From contig NZ_FRCM01000008.1 of assembly GCF_900142915.1 (NCBI RefSeq), positions 1 through 64,000 of the forward strand: a stretch of DNA of 64,000 nt, read 5' to 3'. The notes beneath the pieces were generated by a model, which did not search any database, was not told the DNA's origin, and saw only the letters and a program-made list of their open reading frames with translations. This DNA comes from Mucilaginibacter sp. OK098. Lineage in GTDB: Bacteria > Bacteroidota > Bacteroidia > Sphingobacteriales > Sphingobacteriaceae. Position 1 is the first letter of the stretch. Each line of letters begins with the position of its first letter. The position numbers and the translations under genes were made by a program. Shown here in pieces: positions 1 to 11,000 of the stretch.

Positions 1-3000
1 GGGTCGGGGTCATAATAATGCTCCACATCCCAGCGTTCACGCGGTACTTCCCTGATCGCATCCACCCCATCCCTTAACAGCTCCCAAAACGCTTCCGGGT
101 CCTTCGCTCCCGGGAACCTGCAGCCCATCCCGATCACCGCTATCGGCTCATGGTCATGGTTTGCCTGTGCCGGTATCACTTTTTCTTCCGCTTCTTTTAC
201 CCAGCCCAGTTCTTCCAGCAGGTGGTCTTTTAACGCATTTATTCTCGGATAGTTAAACCCTACCGTTGCCGCCACACTGATCCCCAGCTCCCGCTGCAGC
301 CTGTTGCGCAGCTCCAGCGCCATCAGCGAGTCCATCCCCAGCTCCGAGAAACCTGCTTCACGCTCCTGCATCCTGCCCTCTTCCATACCGAGGATGCTCC
401 CCAACAGGTTCTCCAGGTATATAGCCAGTTGTTCCCCTCTTGCCGCCATAGCAGCTTTCTCCAGTTCCTGCCGCATCGTGCTGCCGCTTTGCGCCTGTTT
501 TACCAGCTTGCTTAACAGGTGCTTTTTGTGCCCTGCTTCTTTTATATATTGTTCCCAGTCTATTTCAAATACGCCTGCGTTGGTTTCTCCTGTAGCTAAT
601 ACATAATCCAGCGCTGCCAGCGCCTTTTCGCTTGTTAAAGCGCTTATTCCCATCCTTTGCATCCTTGCCCGGTCGGCGCTGCCCAATGCCGCTGCCATGC
701 CGCCTGCCGCCCATGGCCCCCAGCTGATCACCGTCCCTGCAAGGCCCTGCGACCGCCGGTAGCTGCACAGCCCTTCCATATAGCTGTTCGCTGCTGCATA
801 GTTCCCCTGCCCGGCAAACCCTAACACCGCTGCTGCCGATGAGTAGCATACAAAGAAGTCCAGCGGCTCGTTTGCTGTCAGCTCGTGCAGCAGCCAGCCG
901 CCTGCGGCTTTCGGATGCAGCACCTGTTCAAAACTGCTGCTGTCCAGGTTCTCCAGCAGCCCGTCTGCCAGTGTACCTGCCGCATGGATGATCCCCTTCA
1001 GTGGCCTTTTCCCTGACCTGATCGTTTTGAAAAGCGTTTCCATGTCGCTGCGGTTGCCCACATCGCCTTGTACTATTCGTATAATGGTTCCGGTTTGCTG
1101 CGCCTGCTTTGCCAGCGCTTCCGGCACGATTGTGCCGTTGCGGCTCAGCAGCAGGATCTCTCCCGCACCCCGCGCCGACAGCCAGCCTGCCGTGGCTATT
1201 CCCAGCGCGCCTGTGCCGCCGCTGACCAGGTAGCTCCCTGTTTTATCTGCTTTAAATGTTTTTGTTGTTTGCTTTGGCTGGATCTCTTCCAGTTTCGCTG
1301 CATATCTTTTCCCGTCCCGATAGGCTACCCGTTCTGCCACCGCCCTGCCGCCAAGTTCCGGCAGCAGCTGGCTTACCGGCCCACGGTAGTCTATCATCAC
1401 CGGTTGCCATTGCGGCAGCTCGCTGCCCAAAACGCCTGTTAAGCCGCTCAGTGCTGCCTGGCCTGCTACCGTGCTTTCGGTCCCTTTTTCATTTACCGCC
1501 TGGCCGCCGTGGCTCAGCACCCACAGCCGAGCCGTTGCCGTCATGCCTGCCAGCGTCCTGATCAGCGCCTGCAGGTGTACCAGCTCCTGCACAATATGTC
1601 CTGCTGTGGCGCCACTTTCCAGATCAAGCCCGCGCCCGTAAACAATTCCTGTTATACCGCTTTGCAGTGCTGCCTCTACTATCGCCTTATAATGTTCTGC
1701 TGCCTGCCCTGCCGCTACTTCTTTTACTTTGGCTCCACGGCCCGTAAGCGCGGCTGACAGCTCATGCATCTCTCCACCATTGTCCATAAACAGCAGCCAG
1801 TTGCCTGGTGTGCCGTTCAGTCCTTCACCCGCCTGCAATGCCGCTGCTTCCCAGTTTACACGGTAAAGCAGCTTGTCAAGTACTGGATTGCCCTGGGTAC
1901 TGTAACGCCGTTCCAGCTCTTCCAGCAGCCGGGGCAACAGCGATACTCCCTGCTCTTCCAGTTCCAGCGCCGTGCTCAGTTCTGCCCTGAGCGTTTCCAG
2001 ATCTGTTGCGCCAAGCCTGCTCAGCAGGCCTGGTTCTTTTATCTCCTGTTTTTGTTCTGTTGTTACCCAGTACCTGCTGCGCTGAAAGGGATAGGTGGGC
2101 AGCTGTACTTTCTTCCTTTTGCCCAAAAAGCCTTCCCAGTTTACCGCGCAACCCGCTGCATACAGCGCTGCCAGGCTGGCGGACAGCTGTTCACGCCCGT
2201 CTTTCTCCCGTCTTAGGCTGTGCTGCCACTGCGGCTGCTTCCCTGTATCGTTCAGGCATTGCATCCCCAGCGGTAAAAGCACGGCCTTCGGCCCAAGCTC
2301 TAAATAAATGTCTATGCCTGCCTTTTCCAGCGTGGCCATTCCAGCCCTGAAGTTTACCGGCGCCAGCACATGTGCTGTCCAATAGGCTGCCGTAGTTATT
2401 TCTTCGCCTGCCTGTTCCCCGCTTACCAGCGAGATCAGCGGGATAGCGGGTTTGTTGTATTGGATCTCCCCGGCTATCTTCCCGAAGGCTGCCGTTACCG
2501 GCTCCATCAGGCCTGAGTGGAACGCATGCGACACCTCCAGGCGTACTGTCTTTATTCCTGCCTTTTCCAGCGCTGTTTCCAGTGCGTCAAGGCTTGCGCT
2601 TTCTCCCGATATTACCGTTTGCTGCGGGCTGTTCAGCGCCGCTATCCACAACTTATCTTTATAGCTTTTTAAAAAGCTGGTCAGCTTGTCTTCTCCTGTA
2701 TATACATTCATCATCCCGCCCGCTTTCGGCAGTGCTCCCATCAGCCGCCCGCGGTTCACCACCAGCTTCATCCCGTCTTCCAGGCTGAAAACCCCGGCAA
2801 CGCAGGCTGCCGTATATTCTCCTACGCTATGCCCCAGCACCAGGTCCGGCATAATACCCCAGTGCTGCCACAGCTGCGCCAGCGACCAGCCTAAAGAGAA
2901 CAGCGCCGGCTGGCTGTAGGTCGTATCGTTTATTAATCCTTCGTCCCCTTTTTCAGGGTACAGCATTTCCAGCAGCGATATAGTGTGATAGCTGCTGAAC

Positions 3001-6000
3001 AGCTTACTGCAGCGATCCAGCGCTGAACGGAATACCGGTTCTTCTTCATACAACGCCCTGCCCATTCCTGCATATTGTGAGCCCTGACCGGTAAACAGCC
3101 AGGCCTGCTGCGGAGTTCCCTGCTGCGGGGACTCGCCCTGATAAACGCCTTTTGCCGTCTTCCCCGAAAGCCAGCCTTTTAGCTGCGCTGTTACCGTCGC
3201 CGCATCTGTTCCTGTTATTCCCAGACGGTGGCTGAAATGGCTCCGCCCTGCGCCTGCTGTATAGCATACCGAGCTCAAATCCACCACTCCGCCAACGCCC
3301 TCTAAATAGCTTACATAGCGCTCCGCTAAATCCCGTAAGCTTCCTAAATCACGACCCGAGATAGCTAAAATATATTCTGCGGGTTCAGGAAGCGGGTTGG
3401 TAACCTCTGGTGCTTCTTCAATTATTGCATGAGCGTTAGTCCCTCCAAAGCCAAAGGAGCTTACAGCAGCTATCCGTTTTCCGTTATTAAAATTCCAATT
3501 TGTTTGTTTTGCGGCAATTTTCAGGCGGTTATCATCCCACTCAATTAGTGGATTTATGCTGCTGAAATTTATATGCGGGGGAATTTCTTTGTGCTGCAAT
3601 GCAAGTATCAATTTAATAACACCTGCAATACCCGCTGCAGATTCGAGGTGACCGATATGTGTTTTTACAGAACCAACCATGCATGGGTTTTCATTCTGTC
3701 TTCCTTCAAGTAAAACAGAAGAGAATGAATTTATCTCTATGGGGTCGCCTAAAGATGTGCCGGTGCCATGCGCTTCCAAATAAGATACCTGTTCAGCACT
3801 TACACCGGCATTGGCTAAAGCCTGCCTGATAACCCTTACCTGCGAAGGGCCATTTGGCGCGGTAATACCATTGCTCCGTCCGTCCTGGTTTATAGCTGTT
3901 CCCCTTATAACTGCCTGGATCCTGTCGCCATCCGCAATGGCATCTTCCAGTCTTTTTAAAATAATTATTCCACAACCTTCACCCCTTACATAGCCGTCGG
4001 CGGCAGCATCAAAAGTTTTACACTTGCCGTCAGGCGCCAGCATACCTGCTTTTGCAAATACAACGCTCAGTTCGGGGCTTAATATAAGGTTTACACCACC
4101 TGCTAAAGCAGTATCTATTTCCCCGGTGCGCAAGCTTTGGCAAGCCTGGTGGATTGACACCAAAGAAGAAGAGCAAGCTGTATCAATTGACATGCTTGGC
4201 CCTTTAAGATTTAAAAAATAGGAAAGTCTGTTAGCAGCTATACTCGAAGCATTACCAGTGCCTGCGTACTGATCAAAACGGGTTACAGAATTCGACTGAA
4301 TTCGCTGATAATCGTTGTTACTGATCCCAATGTAAATGCCAGTTTTATATTCGGGCAAATCAGATAGTGACGTTCCCGCATTCTCCAATGCTTCCCATGC
4401 AACTTCGAGCAACAACCTTTGCTGCGGGTCCATTGCAGAAGCTTCGCGTGGTGAGATCCCAAAAAATAAAGGATCAAACTCTTCCAGCTTATTTAAAAAC
4501 CCGCCCCAGGTAATGGTATCAAGAATGGTTTTGTCTTCAACGATTTTTTCCAGGTCAGCTTCTTCCCACCTTCCTTCAGGCAATTTTCTAACAGCACTCA
4601 CGTCCTGCTTTAATAGCTCCCAAAAAGCTTCGGGGTTATCGGCCATAGGGAACCTGCAACCCATTCCTACTATGGCTATCGGGCTGTACCCATTTAAATT
4701 TTTCTCCTGTGGAGCTGTTATTGCGGTTAATTGTTCATCTGATGATAAATAATTAGCCAACGCACGGATAGTAGGATAATTGTAAACCAGGGTAGCTTCC
4801 ACCTTACGCGAAAGAAGGCTACCCAAAGCCCCTGTCATCTCAGCAGCAAACAATGAGTCCATACCCATCATTTCAAACGTATCGGTTGCTTTTATTGCTG
4901 CTGGGTTTAAGTTCATTTCCTTCGCCATCAAAGCTGTTATCCAGGCTTCAATAGTTTTGCCATCAACAGATCTTTCGTTTGATTCAACAGCAGATTCGCT
5001 TAACAAATCTATGGCAGGCGTATTGTTTACCCATTCAGCAACAATTGTAAGCTTGCTATCTGTAAATGCCTGTTTACAAGCTCTTCTCTGTATTTTTCCG
5101 CTTGAAGTTTTAGGTAACGATGCTGGCATCAGTAAAGAAATGGCATAAACCTGCAAGTCATGATCTAAAGAAACCTGCTTTCTGATAGCAGCAAATACAT
5201 CTTCAGGATCTAATTTTGAAAGATGCCCGCGGTTAACTTCCTGTACAATTACCAGTTGTTCTTTTCCGCCCACCTCTATACTAAAGGCTGCGCCGCCATC
5301 CTGTTTTAATGCTGGATGGCTTTTTTCGGCAGTCACTTCAATATCCTGCGGATAATGATTCAGCCCTCTTATTATAATAAGATCTTTTAGCCTACCGGTA
5401 ATAAAAAGCTCGTCATTATGGTAAAAGCCAAGGTCGCCTGTCCTTAAGAAAGGCCCTTCACTACTGTCCTTTAAGCGAGCTTTAAATACCTCTTCTGTCT
5501 CTTTTTCTCTTTTCCAATATCCAAGGGCACAGGAAGGGCCACCAATCCATATTTCACCAATGCAACCCGGTTCTGAAAGCTCCATTGTTTCAGGGTCAAC
5601 AATAATTATTTTTGTGTCCAGCACATATGAGCCATGCCCTGCAAAATATTGAGAGCCCGGTTCACCATCCTTCATCACAACCACCAGGTTCTTTTCAAGG
5701 GCAGCGGAATTAATAGACAGGAAGGTTACCCGCTTGCTTTTGTGAACAGTAGATACTTTCAGTGTAGACTCGGCCAAACCATAGGCCGGAGTAAATGTTT
5801 CGGGCCTGAAACCATATTGCTTGTATTTTTCAGAAAACTCTCTTATTGTTTCTACCCTTACCGGTTCTGTACCAATCATGGCCATCTCCCAGCTGCTCAG
5901 ATCCAAATCTTTGATCTGGTCAGTTGTAGTGCTTTTACAGCATAAAGAATAGGCAAAATTAGGGGCCGGGCTATGGGTGCCTTTATATTTGGATATTGCT

Positions 6001-6740
6001 TCGAGCCATCGCAGCGGACGCTGGATAAAAGAGGCGGGAGCCATTAAATAACATGGAAATCCGTTGTATAAAGGTTGTAAAAGCCCATAAATTAAACCAA
6101 GATCATGGAAAATAGGCAACCATGTAACCATAACACTGTTTTCGCTGTGTTCATAGGTAGCATCAAGATCCTGCAGGTTGTAAATAATATTTTTGTGGGT
6201 CACCATTACCCCTTTGGGGGTACCGGTTGATCCGGATGTGTACTGTAAATAAGCAATTGAATTCTCGTCAATAGTTATTTCTTTATAATCCTGCCAGCGT
6301 TCATCCTTTTCCAGGTCAGAAAGTATGCGGTTAAGGGCCTGCAGCTTGCTCTCATTGTTATCGTGTTTTTCAAAGTTTGGAGCAACATTCGAGGTGGTAA
6401 GCACCAGGTTTGCCTTCGCATCACTTATTATAGCGTCCAATCTTTCAAGCGACCTGTTTTTACGCGGCGGATAAACCGGTATAGCTACCACACCCGCAAA
6501 AAGGCATGCAAAAAAAGCAACAACGTAATCAAGCCCCGGATTGTAAATTAACAGTACCCTGTCGCCCTTTTTGGTAACACGCTGAATACAGCCGGCAAGG
6601 TGTAATACCCGTTTATATAATGATAAATAAGAAAAGCTTTCGGCTTGGTCTTCTCCATCTTTTAAGTAAACATAAGCAGTCCTTTCGGGAGATTTTTCCG
6701 ATCGGAATTTTAAAAGATCAACCAGGTTAATTGCCTGCAT
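1..6740 (-). CDS. Modular type I polyketide synthase with N-terminal fatty acyl-AMP ligase (5' part; runs off left edge)
   Basis: The open frame starts at ATG 6740 and has no stop before base 1, giving about 2246 residues of a longer protein. Domains in order: a fatty acyl-AMP ligase/adenylation domain (residues about 1-580; AMP motif YTSGSTGTPKG near 167-177), ACP1 (GMDSL, phosphopantetheine Ser629), a ketosynthase (about 687-1110; DTACSSS with Cys856, HGTGTSLGDP near 990, HIGH near 1030), an acyltransferase (about 1220-1500; GHSVGEY near 1300), a ketoreductase (Rossmann GGTGALG near 1845, catalytic Tyr region SSAAAVLGFAGQGNYAAAN near 1960-1980), ACP2 (GMDSL, Ser2138), and the start of a second ketosynthase from about 2197. 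I saw no dehydratase or enoylreductase in module 1. The inferred role is activation of a fatty acid as the acyl-AMP, loading on ACP1, one extension and reduction to a beta-hydroxyacyl chain, then passage to module 2. The product is unknown. The 3' half is more GC-rich than the 5' half. Confidence 0.93.
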   Translation of the reverse strand, partial: MQAINLVDLLKFRSEKSPERTAYVYLKDGEDQAESFSYLSLYKRVLHLAGCIQRVTKKGDRVLLIYNPGLDYVVAFFACLFAGVVAIPVYPPRKNRSLERLDAIISDAKANLVLTTSNVAPNFEKHDNNESKLQALNRILSDLEKDERWQDYKEITIDENSIAYLQYTSGSTGTPKGVMVTHKNIIYNLQDLDATYEHSENSVMVTWLPIFHDLGLIYGLLQPLYNGFPCYLMAPASFIQRPLRWLEAISKYKGTHSPAPNFAYSLCCKSTTTDQIKDLDLSSWEMAMIGTEPVRVETIREFSEKYKQYGFRPETFTPAYGLAESTLKVSTVHKSKRVTFLSINSAALEKNLVVVMKDGEPGSQYFAGHGSYVLDTKIIIVDPETMELSEPGCIGEIWIGGPSCALGYWKREKETEEVFKARLKDSSEGPFLRTGDLGFYHNDELFITGRLKDLIIIRGLNHYPQDIEVTAEKSHPALKQDGGAAFSIEVGGKEQLVIVQEVNRGHLSKLDPEDVFAAIRKQVSLDHDLQVYAISLLMPASLPKTSSGKIQRRACKQAFTDSKLTIVAEWVNNTPAIDLLSESAVESNERSVDGKTIEAWITALMAKEMNLNPAAIKATDTFEMMGMDSLFAAEMTGALGSLLSRKVEATLVYNYPTIRALANYLSSDEQLTAITAPQEKNLNGYSPIAIVGMGCRFPMADNPEAFWELLKQDVSAVRKLPEGRWEEADLEKIVEDKTILDTITWGGFLNKLEEFDPLFFGISPREASAMDPQQRLLLEVAWEALENAGTSLSDLPEYKTGIYIGISNNDYQRIQSNSVTRFDQYAGTGNASSIAANRLSYFLNLKGPSMSIDTACSSSLVSIHQACQSLRTGEIDTALAGGVNLILSPELSVVFAKAGMLAPDGKCKTFDAAADGYVRGEGCGIIILKRLEDAIADGDRIQAVIRGTAINQDGRSNGITAPNGPSQVRVIRQALANAGVSAEQVSYLEAHGTGTSLGDPIEINSFSSVLLEGRQNENPCMVGSVKTHIGHLESAAGIAGVIKLILALQHKEIPPHINFSSINPLIEWDDNRLKIAAKQTNWNFNNGKRIAAVSSFGFGGTNAHAIIEEAPEVTNPLPEPAEYILAISGRDLGSLRDLAERYVSYLEGVGGVVDLSSVCYTAGAGRSHFSHRLGITGTDAATVTAQLKGWLSGKTAKGVYQGESPQQGTPQQAWLFTGQGSQYAGMGRALYEEEPVFRSALDRCSKLFSSYHTISLLEMLYPEKGDEGLINDTTYSQPALFSLGWSLAQLWQHWGIMPDLVLGHSVGEYTAACVAGVFSLEDGMKLVVNRGRLMGALPKAGGMMNVYTGEDKLTSFLKSYKDKLWIAALNSPQQTVISGESASLDALETALEKAGIKTVRLEVSHAFHSGLMEPVTAAFGKIAGEIQYNKPAIPLISLVSGEQAGEEITTAAYWTAHVLAPVNFRAGMATLEKAGIDIYLELGPKAVLLPLGMQCLNDTGKQPQWQHSLRREKDGREQLSASLAALYAAGCAVNWEGFLGKRKKVQLPTYPFQRSRYWVTTEQKQEIKEPGLLSRLGATDLETLRAELSTALELEEQGVSLLPRLLEELERRYSTQGNPVLDKLLYRVNWEAAALQAGEGLNGTPGNWLLFMDNGGEMHELSAALTGRGAKVKEVAAGQAAEHYKAIVEAALQSGITGIVYGRGLDLESGATAGHIVQELVHLQALIRTLAGMTATARLWVLSHGGQAVNEKGTESTVAGQAALSGLTGVLGSELPQWQPVMIDYRGPVSQLLPELGGRAVAERVAYRDGKRYAAKLEEIQPKQTTKTFKADKTGSYLVSGGTGALGIATAGWLSARGAGEILLLSRNGTIVPEALAKQAQQTGTIIRIVQGDVGNRSDMETLFKTIRSGKRPLKGIIHAAGTLADGLLENLDSSSFEQVLHPKAAGGWLLHELTANEPLDFFVCYSSAAAVLGFAGQGNYAAANSYMEGLCSYRRSQGLAGTVISWGPWAAGGMAAALGSADRARMQRMGISALTSEKALAALDYVLATGETNAGVFEIDWEQYIKEAGHKKHLLSKLVKQAQSGSTMRQELEKAAMAARGEQLAIYLENLLGSILGMEEGRMQEREAGFSELGMDSLMALELRNRLQRELGISVAATVGFNYPRINALKDHLLEELGWVKEAEEKVIPAQANHDHEPIAVIGMGCRFPGAKDPEAFWELLRDGVDAIREVPRERWDVEHYYDPD

Positions 6741-7279
6741 ATTAGTAAATAATAGGGTTTATACATTTATTTCCAGTACACAATTATTTACAGCGAAACC
6801 TTTAAAAAAGGGTTTTAAGCTGCAAAAGCCATTATTCTACTACTATTTAAGATTGATTTGGGATATAATTTTTCATATAGGTTAGGTTAAGGTTATAGGT
6901 TTCTACTGTAAAAAATTAACTAATTGTTTTTTTGCAAATAATACTGCTTACATAGTGTTAATACAATACCGAAATATTAAACGCAATATTAACATACCTG
7001 CATTAAGCCACAACTATGTTTGTTTTAATTTTTAGTTAATAAACACTACCTGTTTATACCAGGTTTTGATTAATCAATTCTCTTTTAAAATTTGTATGAA
7101 AGAACAGGATCCATTTGGATATCAATTTAACACGATTTTTTTAACCGAAAAAAGTTTTGCCTATCGGCATAAAATATTGTGAAAAATTCAAAAAAAATAA
7201 TTAGTTACGTAAGGTTACTGCCCACACGCGTTGCAAAAGGCATAGTTTTTAATTTGATTGATATTAGTTTTGTCTAATA

Positions 7280-7301
7280 ATGGAATAGAATTCGATTCCA
7301 T
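7280..7301. promoter_or_regulatory. 22-bp palindrome (ATGGAAT...ATTCCAT), possible operator
   Basis: Seven-base arms ATGGAAT (7280-7286) and ATTCCAT (7295-7301) flank a centre that contains the self-complementary GAATTC, so 20 of 22 positions pair. It lies 540 bases upstream of the PKS start and about 340 bases beyond the MarR stop. The size and symmetry suit a dimeric regulator such as a MarR protein. The link to the neighbouring MarR gene is inference only. Confidence 0.4.
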
Positions 7302-7351
7302 GTTTGTTTTTTGTGATATCATGGTGTCCAGGTTTAAAGACCAAATATATA

Positions 7352-7380
7352 TAATTAATTATTAACTTAATAATTAATTA
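7352..7380. repeat. 29-bp perfect AT palindrome
   Basis: The arms 7352-7365 and 7367-7380 are exact reverse complements around a single C at 7366 (14 pairs, all A/T). It sits 51 bases from the palindrome at 7280-7301. With no G or C it is a weak terminator. It could be a cruciform or protein-binding site in the PKS regulatory region. The function is unknown. Confidence 0.5.
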
Positions 7381-7640
7381 AAGGGATATTTTTAAAAAAC
7401 AGATATTCATGGAGTTAGCGATAGATTATTCCTTTTACGCTGATATTTAATTTCAATGAATACTAAATATAAATTACCGGCAACCCCAAATGATTCTGAT
7501 TAATACGTTGTACAGTCTGGCATTCGTACTTTTGGGGTGCACTTCAGAAATCTGTTTACATTCTCTCTTTCAAAACCGTCGTTTTTTCCATTGATGGAGA
7601 TTGCCCAGCAAAAACACGATGATAAAGAAAAGCGGCGTAA

Positions 7641-8075
7641 TTAAAAAGCTACCTTCTTCACCAAATTCTGCTGGATCATTTCCGACACTTCAAAAAACGT
7701 CATCAGTTTTTGCCGCTCTATTCCGGCCTCGGCCAGTTGATTTATTTTTTCAATGCTTATTTCAATATGCGGTATGGAGCTGACGGCCGAGGGAGAAAGC
7801 GATATGTAATGCTGACGCCTGTCGTCGGGATTGATGTTTATTTGTACCAGTCCGCGTTTTTCTAACTCAAAAACAATCACTGCTGTACGCGATTTATCAA
7901 TCTGAAGCAGCTCTGCAAGTTTGTTTTGAGTTACCGGTTTTTCCTGCGTGGCAAGGACCAGTAAAACTTCAAAGTGATGGTCGAGCTCAAGAGCAGAAAG
8001 TTCTTTTGAGATCATTCTTGTGTATAAATTGTTGATCTTTTTTAATCGTTGCGATATTAACTGTACACTTTTCAT
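7641..8075 (-). CDS. MarR-family transcriptional regulator
   Basis: The protein has 144 residues, the usual MarR size. The centre holds a winged helix: a helix-turn-helix segment around residues 45-80 (EKPVTQNKLAELLQIDKSRTAVIV) followed by the wing with the family-typical D-D-R motif (NPDDRRQHYISLS, about 92-104). Flanking helices would dimerise. The gene is last in the efflux operon, 22 bases after the second pump gene and on the same strand, so it is probably co-transcribed and likely controls that operon, with relief by a pump substrate. That control is inferred from context. Palindromes beyond its 3' end are candidate sites but lie toward the PKS, not at the operon's 5' end. Confidence 0.88.
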   Translation of the reverse strand: MKSVQLISQRLKKINNLYTRMISKELSALELDHHFEVLLVLATQEKPVTQNKLAELLQIDKSRTAVIVFELEKRGLVQININPDDRRQHYISLSPSAVSSIPHIEISIEKINQLAEAGIERQKLMTFFEVSEMIQQNLVKKVAF

Positions 8076-8097
8076 ACGCTACTTTATAGGGGGTAAA

Positions 8098-11000
8098 TCA
8101 ATTTCCGTTATTTCTCTCATGTTCTTCCCGCGATGACTTATTTTCAGCATGGGCCATAGCAATATCATATTCCAGCTCGGGGTCAATATTCTGCTCTTCT
8201 ACTTTTTGGGCTTTTTCCATCAGCTCCTCATGATGATCCTGCAGCCATTTCAGTTGTTTTTTACCATACGAAAAACGGGTAAACAATACAAACAACAGAG
8301 GTACAATAAATATGGAGATAGTTGATGATGCAATCATGCCGCCAAGCACAGTTACTCCAATGGTATTCCTGGAAGCTGCGCCAGCACCGGTTGCCAGTGC
8401 AAGCGGCAATACGCCAAGTATAAATGCCAGCGAGGTCATAATAATAGGCCGTAAACGTAAACGCACGGCTTCAAGGGTTGATTTGAGAAGCTCTTCGCCA
8501 CGGTCAACCCTGATCTTGGCAAATTCAACGATCAGGATAGCGTTTTTGGCTGATAATCCTATCAGCGTGATCAATCCAATTTGGGCGTACACATTATTGG
8601 TTAGCGCAGGGATGCAGGTAAGTGCCAGGATAGCGCCAAAAGCGCTTATCGGCACAGCAAGCATTACCGAAAAAGGCACCGACCAGCTTTCATACAATGC
8701 GGCCAGGAACAGGAACACAAATATGATACAGAACAGAAAGATATAAACCGTGGTTGAGCCTGCTTTGATCTCTTCATAGCTCAATCCGGAAAACTCAATA
8801 GTGTATCCCCGGGGCAGCACTTTGGCTGCCAGTGCCTTTAAGGCGTCCAAACTTTGCCCGCTGCTATAACCGTCAGGAATGGCGCCGTCAACTTCGGCCG
8901 ACCGGAAAATATTAAAGTGTGAGATCAGCGGCGCGGCAACAGTAGGCTTATAATGAATAACTGTGCTCAGCGGCACCATATCACCGACCGAATTCCTGAC
9001 ATAATATTTATCCATGTTTGATATCAGCGACCTGTAGGCTGTATCAGCCTGCACCACTACGTGGTAAGTTCTGTTATACAGGGTAAAGTTATTCACAAAC
9101 AAGCTGCCCATATAGGCCTGCATGGTCGAAAACACGTCAGAAATATTTACACCTAGCTTTTGGCATTTTTCCCTGTCAACCGTAAGATCATAGCTTGGCG
9201 TATGAGCCGAAAAGTAGCTAAAGGCGGTGGATATTTCCGGGATCTTATGCGCTTCGGCAACAAACTTTTTAATAACTTTTTCAAACTGGTGAATATCGTC
9301 AGTAGAGCTTCCCTGTTCAATTTGCATGCTGAACCCTGCTGCAAGGCCAATGCCTCTTATTGGCGGCGGCTGGATCACCACCACACTTGCATTTTTTATC
9401 CCGGCTTTGGCAATCCGTTTTTTTATCGCATCAGTAATGCCCGCTACTTGGGTAGCCGGCGTGGTACGGTCATCCCACGGGGTGAGCATACAAAACATAG
9501 AGCCGTTGTTCGAATTTGCGCCGCCATTTAATATGTTAAAGCCTGATATGGCCGTGTAGTGCAAAATACCTGGTGTTGAGCCAACTATCTTCATCAGCTT
9601 TTCCATTACGTTTACTGACTGCGTGGTTGAAGACGCTTCCGGTAATTGGTAGGTAACAAAAAGCCGCCCTCCGTCTTCCGAAGGCACAAAACCGGATGGC
9701 TTGGTTTTAAATAAAAGGATAGTGCCCCCGCAAATACATACCAGTATAATAATTACAAACCTTGAATGTTTAATACTGCGTTTTACCCCATTTGAATATT
9801 TGAAGGTTACTTTTTCAAACCAGGTATTAAAATGATAGAAAAACTTATCAAGCCAGTTTGATGATTTTTTGTTCACATGGCTGGGCCGTAAAAGCAAGGT
9901 GCACAATGCGGGAGTTAATGAAAGCGCAATAAAGGCTGAAAACATAACCGAGATGGCGATAGTGATAGCAAATTGCTGATACAGCCGGCCTACAATACCG
10001 GGAATAAACCCTACCGGCACAAATACCGAAGCTAAAATGAGCGCTATGGCAACTACCGGTGCAGAGATCTCTTTCATGGCGTGGTAGGTAGCCTCTTTGG
10101 GCGACATGTGCTGCTCATCAATATAATGCTGAACAGCCTCCACCACAATAATGGCATCATCAACCACAATACCTATGGCCAGCACAAAGCCAAACATAGT
10201 TAGGGTGTTTATGGTAAAGCCAAGCGGTATAAAAAAGCAGAATGTAGCCAAAATTGATACCGGGATAGCCAAAATTGGGATCAAAGACGACCGCCAGTTT
10301 TGAAGGAACAGGAACACTACAACCGCCACCAAACCAAGCGCTTTTAGCAGGGTGCCGATAACCTCCTGCATAGAAACCTTTATGATAGTTACAGACTCAA
10401 ACGGAACGGTATAATCAACATCTGCCGGGAATGATTTTTTCAGCTTTGCCAGCTCGGCATAAACGTTCTCAGCTGTTTGGAGTGCATTGCTTCCCGGCGA
10501 TTGATAAACCTGGATAGTTGAGCACCGGTTCCCGTCGGCAAAGGCGTTGCTTGAAAAAGTGAATTTGCCAAGCTCTATCCTCGCAATATCTTTAAGGTAA
10601 ACCAGCTCGCCGGTTGCCGGGATGGTTTTTACGATAACCTTTTCATATTCGGGCACTTTATTAAGCATCCCGTTAACCAATATACCGATCTCATTTGACT
10701 GTGATGATTTTTGCGGAGGAGCCCCTGCCGAGCCCGCTGCCACATATACGTTTTGCGCATCCAGCGCAGCAACCACGTCAGCAGGTGTTAAATGGTACGA
10801 TGCCATTTTTTCAGGATTCATCCAAATCCGCATGCTGAAGTTATCAGTACGGGCGCTTACATCACCAACTCCCGGAACGCGGAGAATAGCATCTTCAATA
10901 AACGTATTGGTGTAATTATCAAGAAAAGTGATGTTATGCGTTTTCTTTGGCGAATAAATAGCGATCAGCATCAACTGGTCAGGGTTGCTTGCGCGCACTG

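Larger units (their letters stand above)
6741..7640. other. AT-rich intergenic region between the PKS start and the efflux operon end
   Basis: About 900 bases without a convincing gene on either strand. It must contain the PKS promoter (PKS read leftward) and the 3' end of the efflux/MarR transcript (also leftward). It contains two near-perfect palindromes, listed separately, and an 18-base tract near 7531-7548 (CTTTTGGGGTGCACTTCA) that resembles insertion-sequence ends I remember from Bacteroidota; that resemblance is unverified. I found no clear TAnnTTTG-type promoter with a matching -33 element for the PKS. Confidence 0.6.

Noticed and set aside
4336..4752. 138-codon frame antisense to the PKS ketosynthase
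   Set aside because: It lies opposite conserved KS sequence with intact catalytic motifs.
8312..8746. 144-codon frame antisense to the RND pump
   Set aside because: A shadow of a strongly conserved transporter gene on the other strand; many such frames occur opposite both pumps.
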